From NCBI GenBank assembly GCA_017470425.1, contig JAFUYT010000026.1:118291-158696 (forward strand): 40,406 nt of DNA. Direction: 5' to 3'. Made by a program: the position numbers and the translations under genes. Positions 9,216-17,470 of this stretch are shown here, in pieces. This stretch comes from Bacteroidaceae bacterium (GTDB taxonomy: Bacteria > Bacteroidota > Bacteroidia > Bacteroidales > Bacteroidaceae). The first letter of the stretch is position 1. Every line of letters begins with the position of its first letter. The notes beneath the pieces are model-generated. The model was not told the DNA's origin. It saw only the letters and a list, made by a program, of their open reading frames with translations, and did not search any database.

Positions 9216-9800
9216 ATGTCCAATCACCAAACCATCGTAGGTTCCAAGATCAAGGGACTGCGTGAATCCAAGAATCTCTCCATTGAAGAGATAGCAGAAC
9301 GTAGTGGACTCTCCACAGAACAGATTACCAGCATCGAGAACGATCAGTACCTGCCCTCGCTCGGGCCGCTGATCAAGGTGGCGCGCGCCCTCGGCGTGCG
9401 GCTGGGCACGTTCCTGGACGACAACGACGCACTCGGACCCGTGGTGTGCCGTGCCGGGGACCGCGGGGATGACAGCAGCATCAGCTTCTCCAACGACGCC
9501 GCCGAGGCGCGCCAGAACATGATCTACCACTCCCTCGCCAAGCAGAAGACGGGGCGCCACATGGAGCCCTTCGTGATCGACGTGCTGCCCAGCGAGGAGA
9601 AGTCCTTCCAGCTCTCGGCACACGAGGGCGAGGAGTTCATCTATGTCCTCAGCGGTGAGCTCGCCATCGACTACGGCAAGGAGACCTACACCCTCCGCGA
9701 GGGAGACAGCATCTTCTACGACTCCATCGTCAAGCACCACGTACACGGCGCACCCGGACAGGCCGCCAAGATCCTCGCTGTCGTTTATATTCCGTTTTAA
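9216..9800 (+). CDS. XRE-family transcriptional regulator with C-terminal cupin domain
   Basis: The 194-residue protein has an XRE helix-turn-helix at about residues 7-65 (KIKGLRESKNLSIEEIAERS, then STEQITSIEN) and a cupin fold at about 110-194 (EGEEFIYVLSGELAIDYG, LREGDSIFYDS, HHVHGAPG). Cupin domains in this family sense small ligands and modulate DNA binding. The next gene, 39 nt downstream on the same strand, is an acyl-CoA synthetase. This regulator-enzyme pairing suggests control of acyl activation by an acid, acyl-CoA or related ligand (inference). The perfect inverted repeat in its promoter is a candidate autoregulatory operator. Length and domain order are normal for the family. Confidence 0.9.
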   Translation: MSNHQTIVGSKIKGLRESKNLSIEEIAERSGLSTEQITSIENDQYLPSLGPLIKVARALGVRLGTFLDDNDALGPVVCRAGDRGDDSSISFSNDAAEARQNMIYHSLAKQKTGRHMEPFVIDVLPSEEKSFQLSAHEGEEFIYVLSGELAIDYGKETYTLREGDSIFYDSIVKHHVHGAPGQAAKILAVVYIPF

Positions 9801-9839
9801 CGGAATGTCGGAATATCGAAAGAGCTAAAGATTGAATCA

Positions 9840-11561
9840 ATGAGTAAATTAGATATGGCGGGCCGCCCGCTGCCTGACCGCACCTATCCCGCCGAGAACC
9901 ACGGCGAAGGCTACACCCTCTCGGAGCGCACCCTCGGACAGTGGCTCGAACACTGGGCCACGACCACGCCCGACAAGGAGTACATCGTATATAGCGACCG
10001 CGACCTGCGCTTCACGTGGGCGCAGTTCAACCAGCGCGTCGATAACCTCGCCAAGGGACTCATCTCCATCGGTGTCAAGAAAGGCAGCAACGTGGGCATC
10101 TGGGCCACCAACGTGCCCGACTGGCTCACCTTCCTCTATGCCACCGCCAAGATCGGTGCCGTCCTCGTCACCGTCAACACCAACTACAAGCAGAGCGAGC
10201 TCGAGTACCTCTGCCAGGACTCCGACATGCACACGCTCTGCATCACCAACGGCACCTGGGAGTGTGACTACGTTGAGATGACCTACACGATGCTCCCCGA
10301 GCTGCGGCAGTGCGAGCGCGGACATCTCCGCAGCGAGCGCTTCCCCCACATGCGCAACGTAGTATATATAGGTATGGAGAAGTACCGCGGTATGTACAAC
10401 ACCGCCGAGCTCCTCCTCCTCGGACAGAACATCGAGGACGAGACCCTCGACGCCATGAAGCGCGAGGTCAGCTGCCACGACGTCTGCAACATGCAATACA
10501 CCTCCGGCACCACCGGCTTCCCCAAGGGCGTCATGCTCACCCACTTCAACATCGCCAACGACGGCTACTTCACCGGCGAGAACATGGGCTTCACGCAGGA
10601 CGACAAGCTCTGCGTCTGCGTGCCCCTCTTCCACTGCTTCGGCGTCGTCCTGGCCACCATGAACTGCCTCACCCACGGCTGCACCGAGGTTATGGTCGAG
10701 AAGTTCGACCCGCTCGTCGTCCTCGCCTCCATCCATAAGGAGCGCTGCACCGCCGTCTATGGCGTTCCCACGATGTTCATCGCCGAACTCGACCACCCGA
10801 TGTTCCCCATGTTCGACATGTCCAGCCTCCGCACCGGCATCATGGCCGGTTCGCTCTGTCCCGTGGAGCTGATGAAGCGCGTCTCCGAGAAGATGTTCAT
10901 GACCATCACCTCCGTCTATGGCCTCACCGAGAGCTCGCCCGGCATGACGCAGACCTGCCTCAACGACAGCTTCGAGCAGCGCTGCACCACCGTGGGTCGC
11001 GACTACCCCTTCGTGGAGGTCAAGGTCCTCGACCCCGAGACCAACGAGGAGTGCCCCGTAGGCGTGCAGGGCGAGATGTGCTGCCGCGGCTTCAACGTCA
11101 TGAAGGGCTACTACAAGAACCCCAAGGCCACTGCCGAGGTCATCGACGAGAACGGCTTCCTGCACTCCGGGGACCTCGGCATCAAGGACGAGAACGGCTT
11201 CTACCGCATCACCGGACGCATCAAGGACATGATCATCCGCGGCGGCGAGAACGTCTATCCCCGTGAGATCGAGGAGTTCCTCTACCAGATGCCCGGCGTC
11301 AAGGACGTACAGGTCGCCGCCGTGCCGTCCAAGAAATACGGCGAGGAGGTCGGCGCCTTCATCATCCTGCAGCCCGGCGCCACGATGGCCCCCGAGGACG
11401 TCCGCGACTTCTGCAAAGGCAAGATCGCCCGCTACAAGACCCCCAAGTACGTCTTCTTCGTCAACGAGTTCCCCCTCACCGGCTCTGGCAAGATCCAGAA
11501 GTTCAAACTCAAGGAACTCAGCCTCAAGCTCTGTGCCGAGCAAGGCATCGAGGTCATCTGA
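9840..11561 (+). CDS. AMP-dependent acyl-CoA synthetase (ligase)
   Basis: This 573-residue ANL-superfamily enzyme activates a carboxylic acid to an acyl-adenylate and then a CoA thioester. Visible motifs are the phosphate-binding loop [11 protein letters not shown] (about 220-230), YGLTESSPG, the hinge block [19 protein letters not shown] with [20 protein letters not shown], and the catalytic lysine region [12 protein letters not shown] near the C-terminus. All core motifs are intact and length is normal. The sequence resembles FadD-like medium/long-chain acyl-CoA synthetases more than acetyl-CoA synthetase, but substrate cannot be read from sequence. It is probably cotranscribed with the XRE-cupin gene. 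Confidence 0.92.
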   Translation: MSKLDMAGRPLPDRTYPAENHGEGYTLSERTLGQWLEHWATTTPDKEYIVYSDRDLRFTWAQFNQRVDNLAKGLISIGVKKGSNVGIWATNVPDWLTFLYATAKIGAVLVTVNTNYKQSELEYLCQDSDMHTLCITNGTWECDYVEMTYTMLPELRQCERGHLRSERFPHMRNVVYIGMEKYRGMYNTAELLLLGQNIEDETLDAMKREVSCHDVCNMQYTSGTTGFPKGVMLTHFNIANDGYFTGENMGFTQDDKLCVCVPLFHCFGVVLATMNCLTHGCTEVMVEKFDPLVVLASIHKERCTAVYGVPTMFIAELDHPMFPMFDMSSLRTGIMAGSLCPVELMKRVSEKMFMTITSVYGLTESSPGMTQTCLNDSFEQRCTTVGRDYPFVEVKVLDPETNEECPVGVQGEMCCRGFNVMKGYYKNPKATAEVIDENGFLHSGDLGIKDENGFYRITGRIKDMIIRGGENVYPREIEEFLYQMPGVKDVQVAAVPSKKYGEEVGAFIILQPGATMAPEDVRDFCKGKIARYKTPKYVFFVNEFPLTGSGKIQKFKLKELSLKLCAEQGIEVI

Positions 11562-11605
11562 GGCACGAAATGAAAGGGCAGTAACAAAAAAAGTCGGTAG
11601 ATTCC

Positions 11606-11636
11606 TTTGTGCATATCGGAATAATCTCTACTTTTG
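11606..11636 (+). promoter_or_regulatory. Promoter of the GNAT module (TTTG-N19-TACTTTTG)
   Basis: TTCCTTTG (TTTG at 11606-11609) and TACTTTTG (11629-11636) are 19 nt apart. The extended form with preceding TTCC matches four other promoters in this region (12547, 13041, 17625, 18470). Confidence 0.75.
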
Positions 11637-11696
11637 CAGTTGCAAAGCCATTTGATGACGTCGCAAAGATCTCGAAATCTCATAAACGTTCATGAT

Positions 11697-11861
11697 ATGT
11701 TAGGAGTAAATTCACCCAGGGAACCGATTACACCAGAGTTTTCTAAGGAAATTCGGGCGGCGCTGTGGCGTGCAAATACGGGACACCTTACAGAAAAGGA
11801 ACGTGAGGCGCGCCGTAAGGGAAAAGAGGCATTAAGGAAATGGAGGATTGAATGGAATTGA
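11697..11861 (+). CDS. Small protein overlapping GNAT gene, possible antitoxin
   Basis: The product is 54 residues, starting MLGVNSPREPITPEFSKEI and ending in a basic, probably helical stretch (EKEREARRKGKEALRKWRIEWN less its first residues). The last 10 bases overlap the start of the GNAT gene, implying translational coupling. An in-frame ATG at 11655 would add 14 residues and is also possible; the ATG at 11634 lies inside the promoter and is excluded. The order (small gene first, overlapping an acetyltransferase gene) resembles GNAT toxin-antitoxin operons. I do not recognise the ribbon-helix-helix DUF1778 antitoxin usually found with GNAT toxins. Function is therefore unassigned. Confidence 0.6.
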   Translation: MLGVNSPREPITPEFSKEIRAALWRANTGHLTEKEREARRKGKEALRKWRIEWN

Positions 11862-12466
11862 GTTTCTCCGACTCCACATTATCAGTCCGCAAGATTACAG
11901 ATTTCCGTTGTCTGGAAACATTCTTTTCCGGGGTGGAGGCTATGGACGCCTTCATCCAAGGAGACTTTCGGTTAAGTGTGGAGAACCACTACTGTTCGGC
12001 CTATGGGGTATGGGGCGGTGATGAGTTGGTGGCAGTCTATGCCTTGAGTTATGACTCATTGGACCTTGATGCGGATGATAAGGAGGAATTGATGTCAGAC
12101 TACTCTCTCACCAAAACTCCTCTCCTTGACTGGAAATACAAAGATACGTTTTTGTCTAAGCCACGATACCCAGCTATTGATATCGCTTATTTGGCAGTGC
12201 AGAAGAAATATAGAGGACAGCATATTGGGCAGGCCATCATAGAACTCATCGCAGAGAAAGCCCGTACTCAGGACTTTGCCGGTTGTCAGTTCCTTACCGT
12301 AGAAGCACTCGCCACCCAGGAATACACTGCAGTAGGGTTCTATGATAAGTGTGGTTTCACGCCAAATGAGTTGAAGAAACCATATAAAGACACGTTGCGT
12401 ATGTTTAGGGCTCTTTATGAAAAGGATGTGCCCTTTGAAAGCGACGAACCATCATCTTCTTGTTGA
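11852..12466 (+). CDS. GNAT-family N-acetyltransferase
   Basis: The 204-residue protein carries the acetyl-CoA binding core of GNAT enzymes: IAYLAVQKKYRGQHIGQAI, with the RGQHIG loop where RGxGIG is usual, followed by a helix and a later GFYDKCGF strand-turn. Such proteins transfer acetyl groups from acetyl-CoA to amines; close relatives include toxins that acetylate aminoacyl-tRNA. The overlap with a small upstream gene and a dedicated promoter favour a toxin-like role, but an ordinary acetyltransferase is possible. The module is AT-richer than the flanking synthetase, consistent with transfer. The C-terminal 20 residues (FESDEPSSSC) look unstructured. Confidence 0.8.
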   Translation: MELSFSDSTLSVRKITDFRCLETFFSGVEAMDAFIQGDFRLSVENHYCSAYGVWGGDELVAVYALSYDSLDLDADDKEELMSDYSLTKTPLLDWKYKDTFLSKPRYPAIDIAYLAVQKKYRGQHIGQAIIELIAEKARTQDFAGCQFLTVEALATQEYTAVGFYDKCGFTPNELKKPYKDTLRMFRALYEKDVPFESDEPSSSC

Positions 12467-12480
12467 AGGAAGAACGTGAA

Positions 12481-12578
12481 GGATGCCTGCGGCCATGAGA
12501 TAAAGCATGAAAATAAAGGGAGGAAACGAAAAAGTACCGAATTTCCTTTGCCCGTACTGAAATTATAACTACTTTTGC
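12481..12578 (+). repeat. 98-bp direct repeat carrying a promoter, copy A
   Basis: Matches 12975-13072 at 97 of 98 positions by eye; the only difference is CTGCGGCC versus CTGCTGCC. Each copy ends with a complete TTTG-N19-TACTTTTG promoter and stops a few bases past it. Confidence 0.85.
12547..12577 (+). promoter_or_regulatory. Promoter in repeat copy A
   Basis: TTTG (12547-12550), 19 nt, TACTTTTG (12570-12577). It drives the 56-residue gene at 12607. Confidence 0.7.
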
Positions 12579-12606
12579 AGCACATCATTAGAAAGGAGGA
12601 TAGAGT

Positions 12607-12777
12607 ATGTTTCATCTCAGAGAAGCGCAGATTGAAGATTTCAAACGGGTTAAAGGCACATTGAACGATGAAGCCCTTAGCGGGAGTAAACGTATCACAT
12701 TCTATCGTACAAAGTCTGGGTGTTATACACCTCCACCGTATGTGCTGAAGTATCGTAAACTCTCAGAAGTATTGTAA
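12607..12777 (+). CDS. Small hypothetical protein (56 aa)
   Basis: The gene follows the repeat-A promoter with a leader of about 25 nt that includes GAAAGGAGG, a rare Shine-Dalgarno-like stretch, 9 nt before the ATG. The protein is basic and has no membrane segment (MFHLREAQIEDFKRVKG at the N-terminus, VLKYRKLSEVL at the end). No family recognised. Its stop codon overlaps the next ATG (TAATG), so it was probably the first gene of a coupled pair, as in toxin-antitoxin operons. Confidence 0.55.
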   Translation: MFHLREAQIEDFKRVKGTLNDEALSGSKRITFYRTKSGCYTPPPYVLKYRKLSEVL

Positions 12778-12860
12778 TGGCATTCCAGAAAGACTATGAA
12801 GGGCGGTTAAAGGCCATCCTTACAGATGCATACTTCAACTCCCAGCTACTGGAGTCGTGA
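12777..12860 (+). pseudogene. Remnant of the second gene of a coupled pair (27 codons)
   Basis: The ATG at 12777 overlaps the upstream TAA (TAATG). The frame gives MAFQKDYEGRLKAILTDAYF and ends after 27 codons, too short for a typical toxin or enzyme. The 114 nt that follow, up to repeat copy B, hold no recognisable continuation. I read it as a decayed or truncated partner gene; a genuine micropeptide cannot be excluded. Confidence 0.35.
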
Positions 12861-12974
12861 GGTAATACGGTTGTTTAAGGCGTGATTGCTGGCAGCGTGG
12901 CTCATAGTCTGAAAGCAGTCCTCCCTTCCAGGCAGAACCTCCGCACCTTTGCGTCTCTGCGTTGAAAGAATAAT

Positions 12975-13072
12975 GGATGCCTGCTGCCATGAGATAAAGC
13001 ATGAAAATAAAGGGAGGAAACGAAAAAGTACCGAATTTCCTTTGCCCGTACTGAAATTATAACTACTTTTGC
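12975..13072 (+). repeat. 98-bp direct repeat carrying a promoter, copy B
   Basis: Second copy of 12481-12578 (97/98 identical by eye). It sits immediately upstream of the large secreted protein gene at 13122 and provides its promoter. Confidence 0.85.
13041..13071 (+). promoter_or_regulatory. Promoter of the 1,237-aa secreted protein gene
   Basis: TTTG (13041-13044), 19 nt, TACTTTTG (13064-13071). The leader of about 45 nt contains AACAATTATAACTAACA, also found before the paralogue at 19308. Confidence 0.75.
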
Positions 13073-13121
13073 GCCGCATTTTGAAATTCTAAACAATTAT
13101 AACTAACACAATTAACAAACA

Positions 13122-16100
13122 ATGAAACGAAAGTTACTCGTTTTGCTGTGTGCTGTCATGGCCACAGTAGGAGTGAAGGCTTACACGGGTTCTGCCCCGA
13201 CAGCAGGTAACACATATTATTTGTACCATCCGGCTCATGACCAGTTTTTGTTCGTGGGATTAGATGACAAATACGGAGTGACTCCCAGTGTATTCAATGC
13301 CACACCCATTTATGTTGAGACAGGAGGAAGTGGAAATAGCAGGACGACATTCTCATTTGTGATTAGAGGTACTAAATATTATATGTATCAAAATGGTGGC
13401 GATGGGAGTCTTAATACTGGCAGTGGAAGTGAATTTGAACCCAAACCGAATGAAGACAACAAATATAGACTGCAGACGGAAAGATATAAACCAACAATAG
13501 GAGCCGTCACTTATCGCATGCTCCATGCAGGAACCAGTGGCGGTCAATGCAGCTTTGAAAACTATAAATCAAGTGACAACGATGGTTACGAATGGCAGTT
13601 CATTCCCGAAAGTGAGGTGGAAAGCGCAAGAAGTGCAATGGCAGAAAGCTGTGCCTCGACCGCAGCAAATTATGCTGCGACATCGAATGGCTGGGAACGT
13701 GTGACCTCTGTAAGTGATCTTCATAGCAGCCCTGAGAACTATTTCTTTGCCATCTTTAGCGCCAATACGACAGGTTTGATGTTGCAAGCTACGAGTAACA
13801 ATGCTGAGAGCCAGAAACTTTATTATAAGACTGCGATAGACCCCGCGAGCAGTTCAGAGTACCTTTTTGAGATGGAGAACCACGAATCGGGTGGTTTTGC
13901 CTTAAAAAGTAGTGCCATTGGCAAATATTTTGCTAATATTGGTGGTGCATGGGATTTTCATGCAGACCAAACGAGTGCCACATCCAGCAATAATACAAAC
14001 CTTACACTTACGTATGCCAATGGTGCATATACCATAGAGACAGCTCAAACGACAAATTACGTTGGCTTGTGGACTCTTACCACTAATTGGTATAGCACAG
14101 ATAAGCACTTGGCTGGTAATAAACAAAGTTCTCTTGCAGGCTCTTTTCTCATCTACCGCATCCCTAAACAGCGTCTTCGCAATGTGAACTTCACGCAATG
14201 CATTACGAATCCTTCGTTTGAGACGGGTAACACCGATGGATGGACAGTCGGAGCTAGTAGTGACACAGGTGTTAGGTCTGTGACACAGGACGACGGCAAG
14301 TATGCGATGAGTAATTCTGAGGGTTCGTATCTGTTTAATACGTGGTGGCAGGGCATACCTATGACACAGAATATTGGTATATTGCCAGCTGGCCATTATT
14401 CATTGTCTGCAGTAACAACAACCGACCAAAATGCTAAAACGTATCTTACCGTGAATTCTGGTCATAACGATGGCGCAATATCTACTAGAGGTGCAAGTGT
14501 TGGAGTCACAAATACTTATAATTTTACACTAGCAGAAGCAACAGAGGTATCAATCGGAGTTGTTGGTTGTGGGAATGATGAAAAGGCATTTGATTCCAAT
14601 GGCTATTATTGGTATAAGGTTGACAACTTCCGTCTGACTTATCTTGGAGGCATGGAAAATCTCACTGCCGTAAGTGGAAAAATGAATGCCGCCGTAAACA
14701 CGGCACAGCAGGATGCTGTTAGTACCTATAATAGCAACAAGACTGTAGCAAACTACCTTGACGCTATAGAAGCGATTGCTGCCGCTGAGGCGTCTATTGC
14801 AGCTTACGCAAATGCAGCAACCTATCTATCACGTGTGGAGACCCTGCTCGCAACAACGAACTTCTATACGCCTGATGCCTATGACGATGTATATGGAAAT
14901 TACAAGACGGCATACGATGCAGGGACACTTGATGATGCTACGGCTGATGCGCTTAGCTATAAGGTGGCAAATTATACAGGAACTGAGCGCTATGACAATA
15001 ATACAGCCAACGACCTCCTGATTCCTGGTTGGACAATAGGCGGAAATGACGCTAGAATTAGCGAGTCTGGTTTCTATATCAACACCTGGTCAACGGAAGA
15101 AGCGGCTGTATTCTCCAATCCCTTCTATGAATACTGGACATGGGAAGGAAACAGTCTTGAAGAACAATCTATATCCGCAACGATGACTGATTTGGATGCA
15201 AATAGAGCGTATTCACTAGATGTATGGGTTCGTGTACGCGAGAGAGATAACAACACCAAGGTCGCAGGTCGCGTTACACTCCAAATGAGTAATGGCGATG
15301 TAGTGGATCTTACTGCTGCAGACCAGATCGGTACTACGAAGTTCTATCAGAAGCAATTTACAGCATATGGAAAGGCTGATGGTTCTGGAAACTTAACGGT
15401 GACTTTCACTGTAACGGCAGAAAGCAATATCAGCTGGCTGGCATTTAAAAATCTAAATCTCACTGCATTGGCTGGAGCTACAGAGTATTCAGCCCTGAAC
15501 GCTGCTATAACAGCAGCAAACGCTAACACCCTCGGCTTCGGAGAAGGTGAATACGCACCTTATAATAATATAGCGGCCCTCACGGCTTTGGCAGCTGCAA
15601 AGTCGATCGACACAGAAACTGCCAATACACAGACGGCGGTTCTAACTGTCACTAGCAATCTTACTGGTGCTTCTTGGTCTGCCAATGTGAGTGATGTGGA
15701 TGCCGTGTATAATGGTGACTTTGCAATTGGACAAGGTAGTCCTGCCGCAAATATCCAAGATTATGGCTGGACACGTACTAATGGCTGGGGGCAGTTCTGT
15801 GGCGATTCGGATAATTCTTCTACAAGCAAAGGAACGTCATACTATAATCAGCCGGGTAGTCTTCAGTACGGCAATGCTGGTTATTACACCATGCCACTCA
15901 AAGCGAATACGGTTTATCAGTTATCATTCAAGTATGCTTCTTGGGCAACTAACTCCAATAATAGCGTTACAGCATCTGTGCTAAATAGCTCTGATGGGAT
16001 GGCCGCAGTCGTTTACGGGAAAAATGGCACAGCACATACAGAAGCTGACGCCTTTGTTACCAAGACGATTAAGTTCGTGACGGGTGAAGCTGGTGACTAT

Positions 16101-16835
16101 GTCCTGACGTTGGCAAATAGTGGTAATACGGTCATTACAGATGTGTCTATCACAAAGGCCTCTCAGATCCTGACCTTGCCGAGTGCTATCCAGTATGCCG
16201 CCGGCACCTATCCCGCCGTCATCCTCGACCGCTCCTTCTCGGCCGAAAAGTGGAATACGCTGTGCGTGCCGTTCGCGTTTGATGCCAGTGACTTCAGCGG
16301 GGTGAAGGAGTTGAGCGCGATTGCGGTCAATGGCGACAATGTCAGCATGACATTTGCTGATGCTTCCACGATCGCGGCGGGTCAGCCGTACCTCGTGAAG
16401 AGCGATCTTGCGAGCGTGACCTTCAACGATGTAGCCCTCGACCCCAGCACCGCCGTCAGCAATACGATGAAGGAGGACGGCACGACGAGCGTGACCTTCG
16501 TGGGCACGTTCAGCGGCACGAACCTGACGAGCAGCAATAGCGATGCGTGGGTGGTCAGCAACAACAACCTCTACAATGTGAACTCCGATGTCACCGTGGG
16601 TGCCTACCGCGCATACTTCACCGTCGGTTCCACCGCAGGCGTCAAAGCCCTCACCTTCGACTTCAATGGCACAACTGGCATAGAGGCAGTTGACAGTTTA
16701 CAGATGACAGATGACAGTAAGGAGATCTATAACCTCGCTGGCCAGAAGTTAGACAATTCACAGTTCACGATTCATCATTCACAATTGAAGAGTGGCGTGT
16801 ATATCGTGAATGGGAAGAAAGTGTTGGTAAAATAA
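13122..16835 (+). CDS. Large secreted multidomain protein with C-terminal sorting-like tail (paralogue 1)
   Basis: The 1,237-residue protein starts with a signal peptide (MKRKLLVLLCAVMATVGVKA). The N-terminal part (about 25-340) has YYLYHP/FLFVG strand repeats suggestive of a lectin-like beta-trefoil. The middle contains carbohydrate-binding-like beta-sandwich segments (INTWSTEEAAVFSNPFYEYW, ISWLAFKNLNL) separated by alanine-rich helical stretches (YAPYNNIAALTALAAAKSI). Near 1,030 a block with WNTLCVPFAF and AAGQPYLVKSD is typical of Prevotella secreted proteins. The end, EIYNLAGQKL...GVYIVNGKKVLVK, resembles a type IX secretion/surface-sorting tail. It is a paralogue of the genes at 19308 and 32206. 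Most of the gene is AT-rich, but from about 16,160 it turns GC-rich, suggesting a mosaic. A small peptide gene follows at 16916. Substrate unknown; glycan binding is a guess. Confidence 0.85.
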   Translation: MKRKLLVLLCAVMATVGVKAYTGSAPTAGNTYYLYHPAHDQFLFVGLDDKYGVTPSVFNATPIYVETGGSGNSRTTFSFVIRGTKYYMYQNGGDGSLNTGSGSEFEPKPNEDNKYRLQTERYKPTIGAVTYRMLHAGTSGGQCSFENYKSSDNDGYEWQFIPESEVESARSAMAESCASTAANYAATSNGWERVTSVSDLHSSPENYFFAIFSANTTGLMLQATSNNAESQKLYYKTAIDPASSSEYLFEMENHESGGFALKSSAIGKYFANIGGAWDFHADQTSATSSNNTNLTLTYANGAYTIETAQTTNYVGLWTLTTNWYSTDKHLAGNKQSSLAGSFLIYRIPKQRLRNVNFTQCITNPSFETGNTDGWTVGASSDTGVRSVTQDDGKYAMSNSEGSYLFNTWWQGIPMTQNIGILPAGHYSLSAVTTTDQNAKTYLTVNSGHNDGAISTRGASVGVTNTYNFTLAEATEVSIGVVGCGNDEKAFDSNGYYWYKVDNFRLTYLGGMENLTAVSGKMNAAVNTAQQDAVSTYNSNKTVANYLDAIEAIAAAEASIAAYANAATYLSRVETLLATTNFYTPDAYDDVYGNYKTAYDAGTLDDATADALSYKVANYTGTERYDNNTANDLLIPGWTIGGNDARISESGFYINTWSTEEAAVFSNPFYEYWTWEGNSLEEQSISATMTDLDANRAYSLDVWVRVRERDNNTKVAGRVTLQMSNGDVVDLTAADQIGTTKFYQKQFTAYGKADGSGNLTVTFTVTAESNISWLAFKNLNLTALAGATEYSALNAAITAANANTLGFGEGEYAPYNNIAALTALAAAKSIDTETANTQTAVLTVTSNLTGASWSANVSDVDAVYNGDFAIGQGSPAANIQDYGWTRTNGWGQFCGDSDNSSTSKGTSYYNQPGSLQYGNAGYYTMPLKANTVYQLSFKYASWATNSNNSVTASVLNSSDGMAAVVYGKNGTAHTEADAFVTKTIKFVTGEAGDYVLTLANSGNTVITDVSITKASQILTLPSAIQYAAGTYPAVILDRSFSAEKWNTLCVPFAFDASDFSGVKELSAIAVNGDNVSMTFADASTIAAGQPYLVKSDLASVTFNDVALDPSTAVSNTMKEDGTTSVTFVGTFSGTNLTSSNSDAWVVSNNNLYNVNSDVTVGAYRAYFTVGSTAGVKALTFDFNGTTGIEAVDSLQMTDDSKEIYNLAGQKLDNSQFTIHHSQLKSGVYIVNGKKVLVK
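16688..16790 (+). repeat. Interspersed-repeat sequences translated within the secreted-protein tail
   Basis: 16688-16718 (TGACAG-type repeats) and 16753-16790 (CAATTCACAGTTCACGATTC-type repeats) look like the short repeats usually seen between genes in this group. Here they are in frame and encode VDSLQMTDDSK and DNSQFTIHHSQLK on either side of IYNLAGQKL. Confidence 0.6.
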
Positions 16836-16844
16836 GAAATGAAG

Positions 16845-16900
16845 AAAATAAGAAAATAAGAAAATAAGAAAATAAGAAAATAAGAAAATAAGAAAATAAG
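16845..16900 (+). repeat. 8-bp tandem repeat, seven copies of AAAATAAG
   Basis: Seven perfect copies run from 16845 to 16900, with partial units on each side, directly between the stop codon of the large secreted gene (16835) and the small peptide gene (16916). This is a slippage-prone tract. Confidence 0.9.
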
Positions 16901-16915
16901 AAATCTTTTATGATT

Positions 16916-17089
16916 ATGAATAAGAAAACATATATCCAGCCCAGTCTCCAAGTGCATCAGCTGAATCTGGCTGACGGCATCCTGCAAACTCTTTCTGGCG
17001 ATGTTCTTGGCAATGGTGGCGACACAAATTCTAATAACGTCACCAGCTCCGACACCAAAGAATCCGGCAATTGGAGTGACATCTGGTAA
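16916..17089 (+). CDS. Small KKTYIQPS-type peptide (57 aa)
   Basis: The product begins MNKKTYIQPSLQVHQLNLAD, continues with a Gly/Asn/Ser-rich section (SGDVLGNGGDTNSNN) and ends SGNWSDIW. An ATG at 16910 would add Met-Ile. It has the same layout as the 64-residue product at 23930: K-K-T-x-Y-I-Q-P-S head, hydrophobic/acidic segment with L-x-x-x-S, polar centre, aromatic acidic end (WSDIW versus WDIFGEE). Both lie directly downstream of a large secreted protein paralogue. Small proteins of this kind are common but uncharacterised in Bacteroidales. No signal peptide or membrane helix is seen. Cotranscription with the large gene is likely because only the 8-bp tract separates them. Confidence 0.65.
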   Translation: MNKKTYIQPSLQVHQLNLADGILQTLSGDVLGNGGDTNSNNVTSSDTKESGNWSDIW

Positions 17090-17146
17090 GCGGAGCGCAC
17101 CATCGTGGTACGGCGCTCACGGCGCCGGTACCGCAGCAAGATCCCA

Positions 17147-17176
17147 GCAGCTACAGTCCACGGTGACTGTAGCTGC
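17147..17176 (+). terminator. Hairpin, probable terminator after the peptide gene
   Basis: Perfect 11-bp stem GCAGCTACAGT/ACTGTAGCTGC (17147-17157, 17166-17176) with an 8-nt loop, about 60 nt after the stop at 17089. A T-run occurs only 20 nt later. Nothing recognisable was found in 17177-17322. Confidence 0.55.
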
Positions 17177-17346
17177 TCTTGATTCATCCCTACAAAAGTT
17201 TTTTTGCCGAAAAATCCCTCACTCTCTCACACGTGTTGTCTGTCAGTTGGTTATGGGTGAGGGATGCGGTGATGGTGGTGAGGGAAATGACGTTTTCGGG
17301 TAAGGCTCCGAACGTCTTGAACCATGCCCCGTGAGGCATGGGTCAT

Positions 17347-17470
17347 AAGCTCGCGAGGTTATGGCTATAAGCACGCGAGCTTACGGGCTTAAGCACGCGT
17401 GCTTCACGGCATAAGCTCGCGTGCTTCACGCAATAAGGTCGCGTGCCTCCCGCCATCAGGTCGTATGCCT
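17347..17470. repeat. Tandem array, 22-nt period, palindromic core AAGC-N6-GCTT (array 1)
   Basis: Units begin at 17347, 17369, 17391, 17413, 17435 and 17457, exactly 22 nt apart. The core is best at 17391 (AAGCACGCGTGCTT, a perfect palindrome) and decays towards the ends. A further palindrome, CATGCC-N6-GGCATG (17323-17340), lies one unit to the left. No open frame explains it. It sits in the 627-nt gap between the peptide gene and the first toxin-antitoxin module. Confidence 0.8.

Noticed and set aside
9849-11543. 564-codon minus-strand frame opposite the acyl-CoA synthetase
   Set aside because: Antisense shadow of a gene with all family motifs; product is biased V/G/H/E-rich sequence with no recognisable domain.
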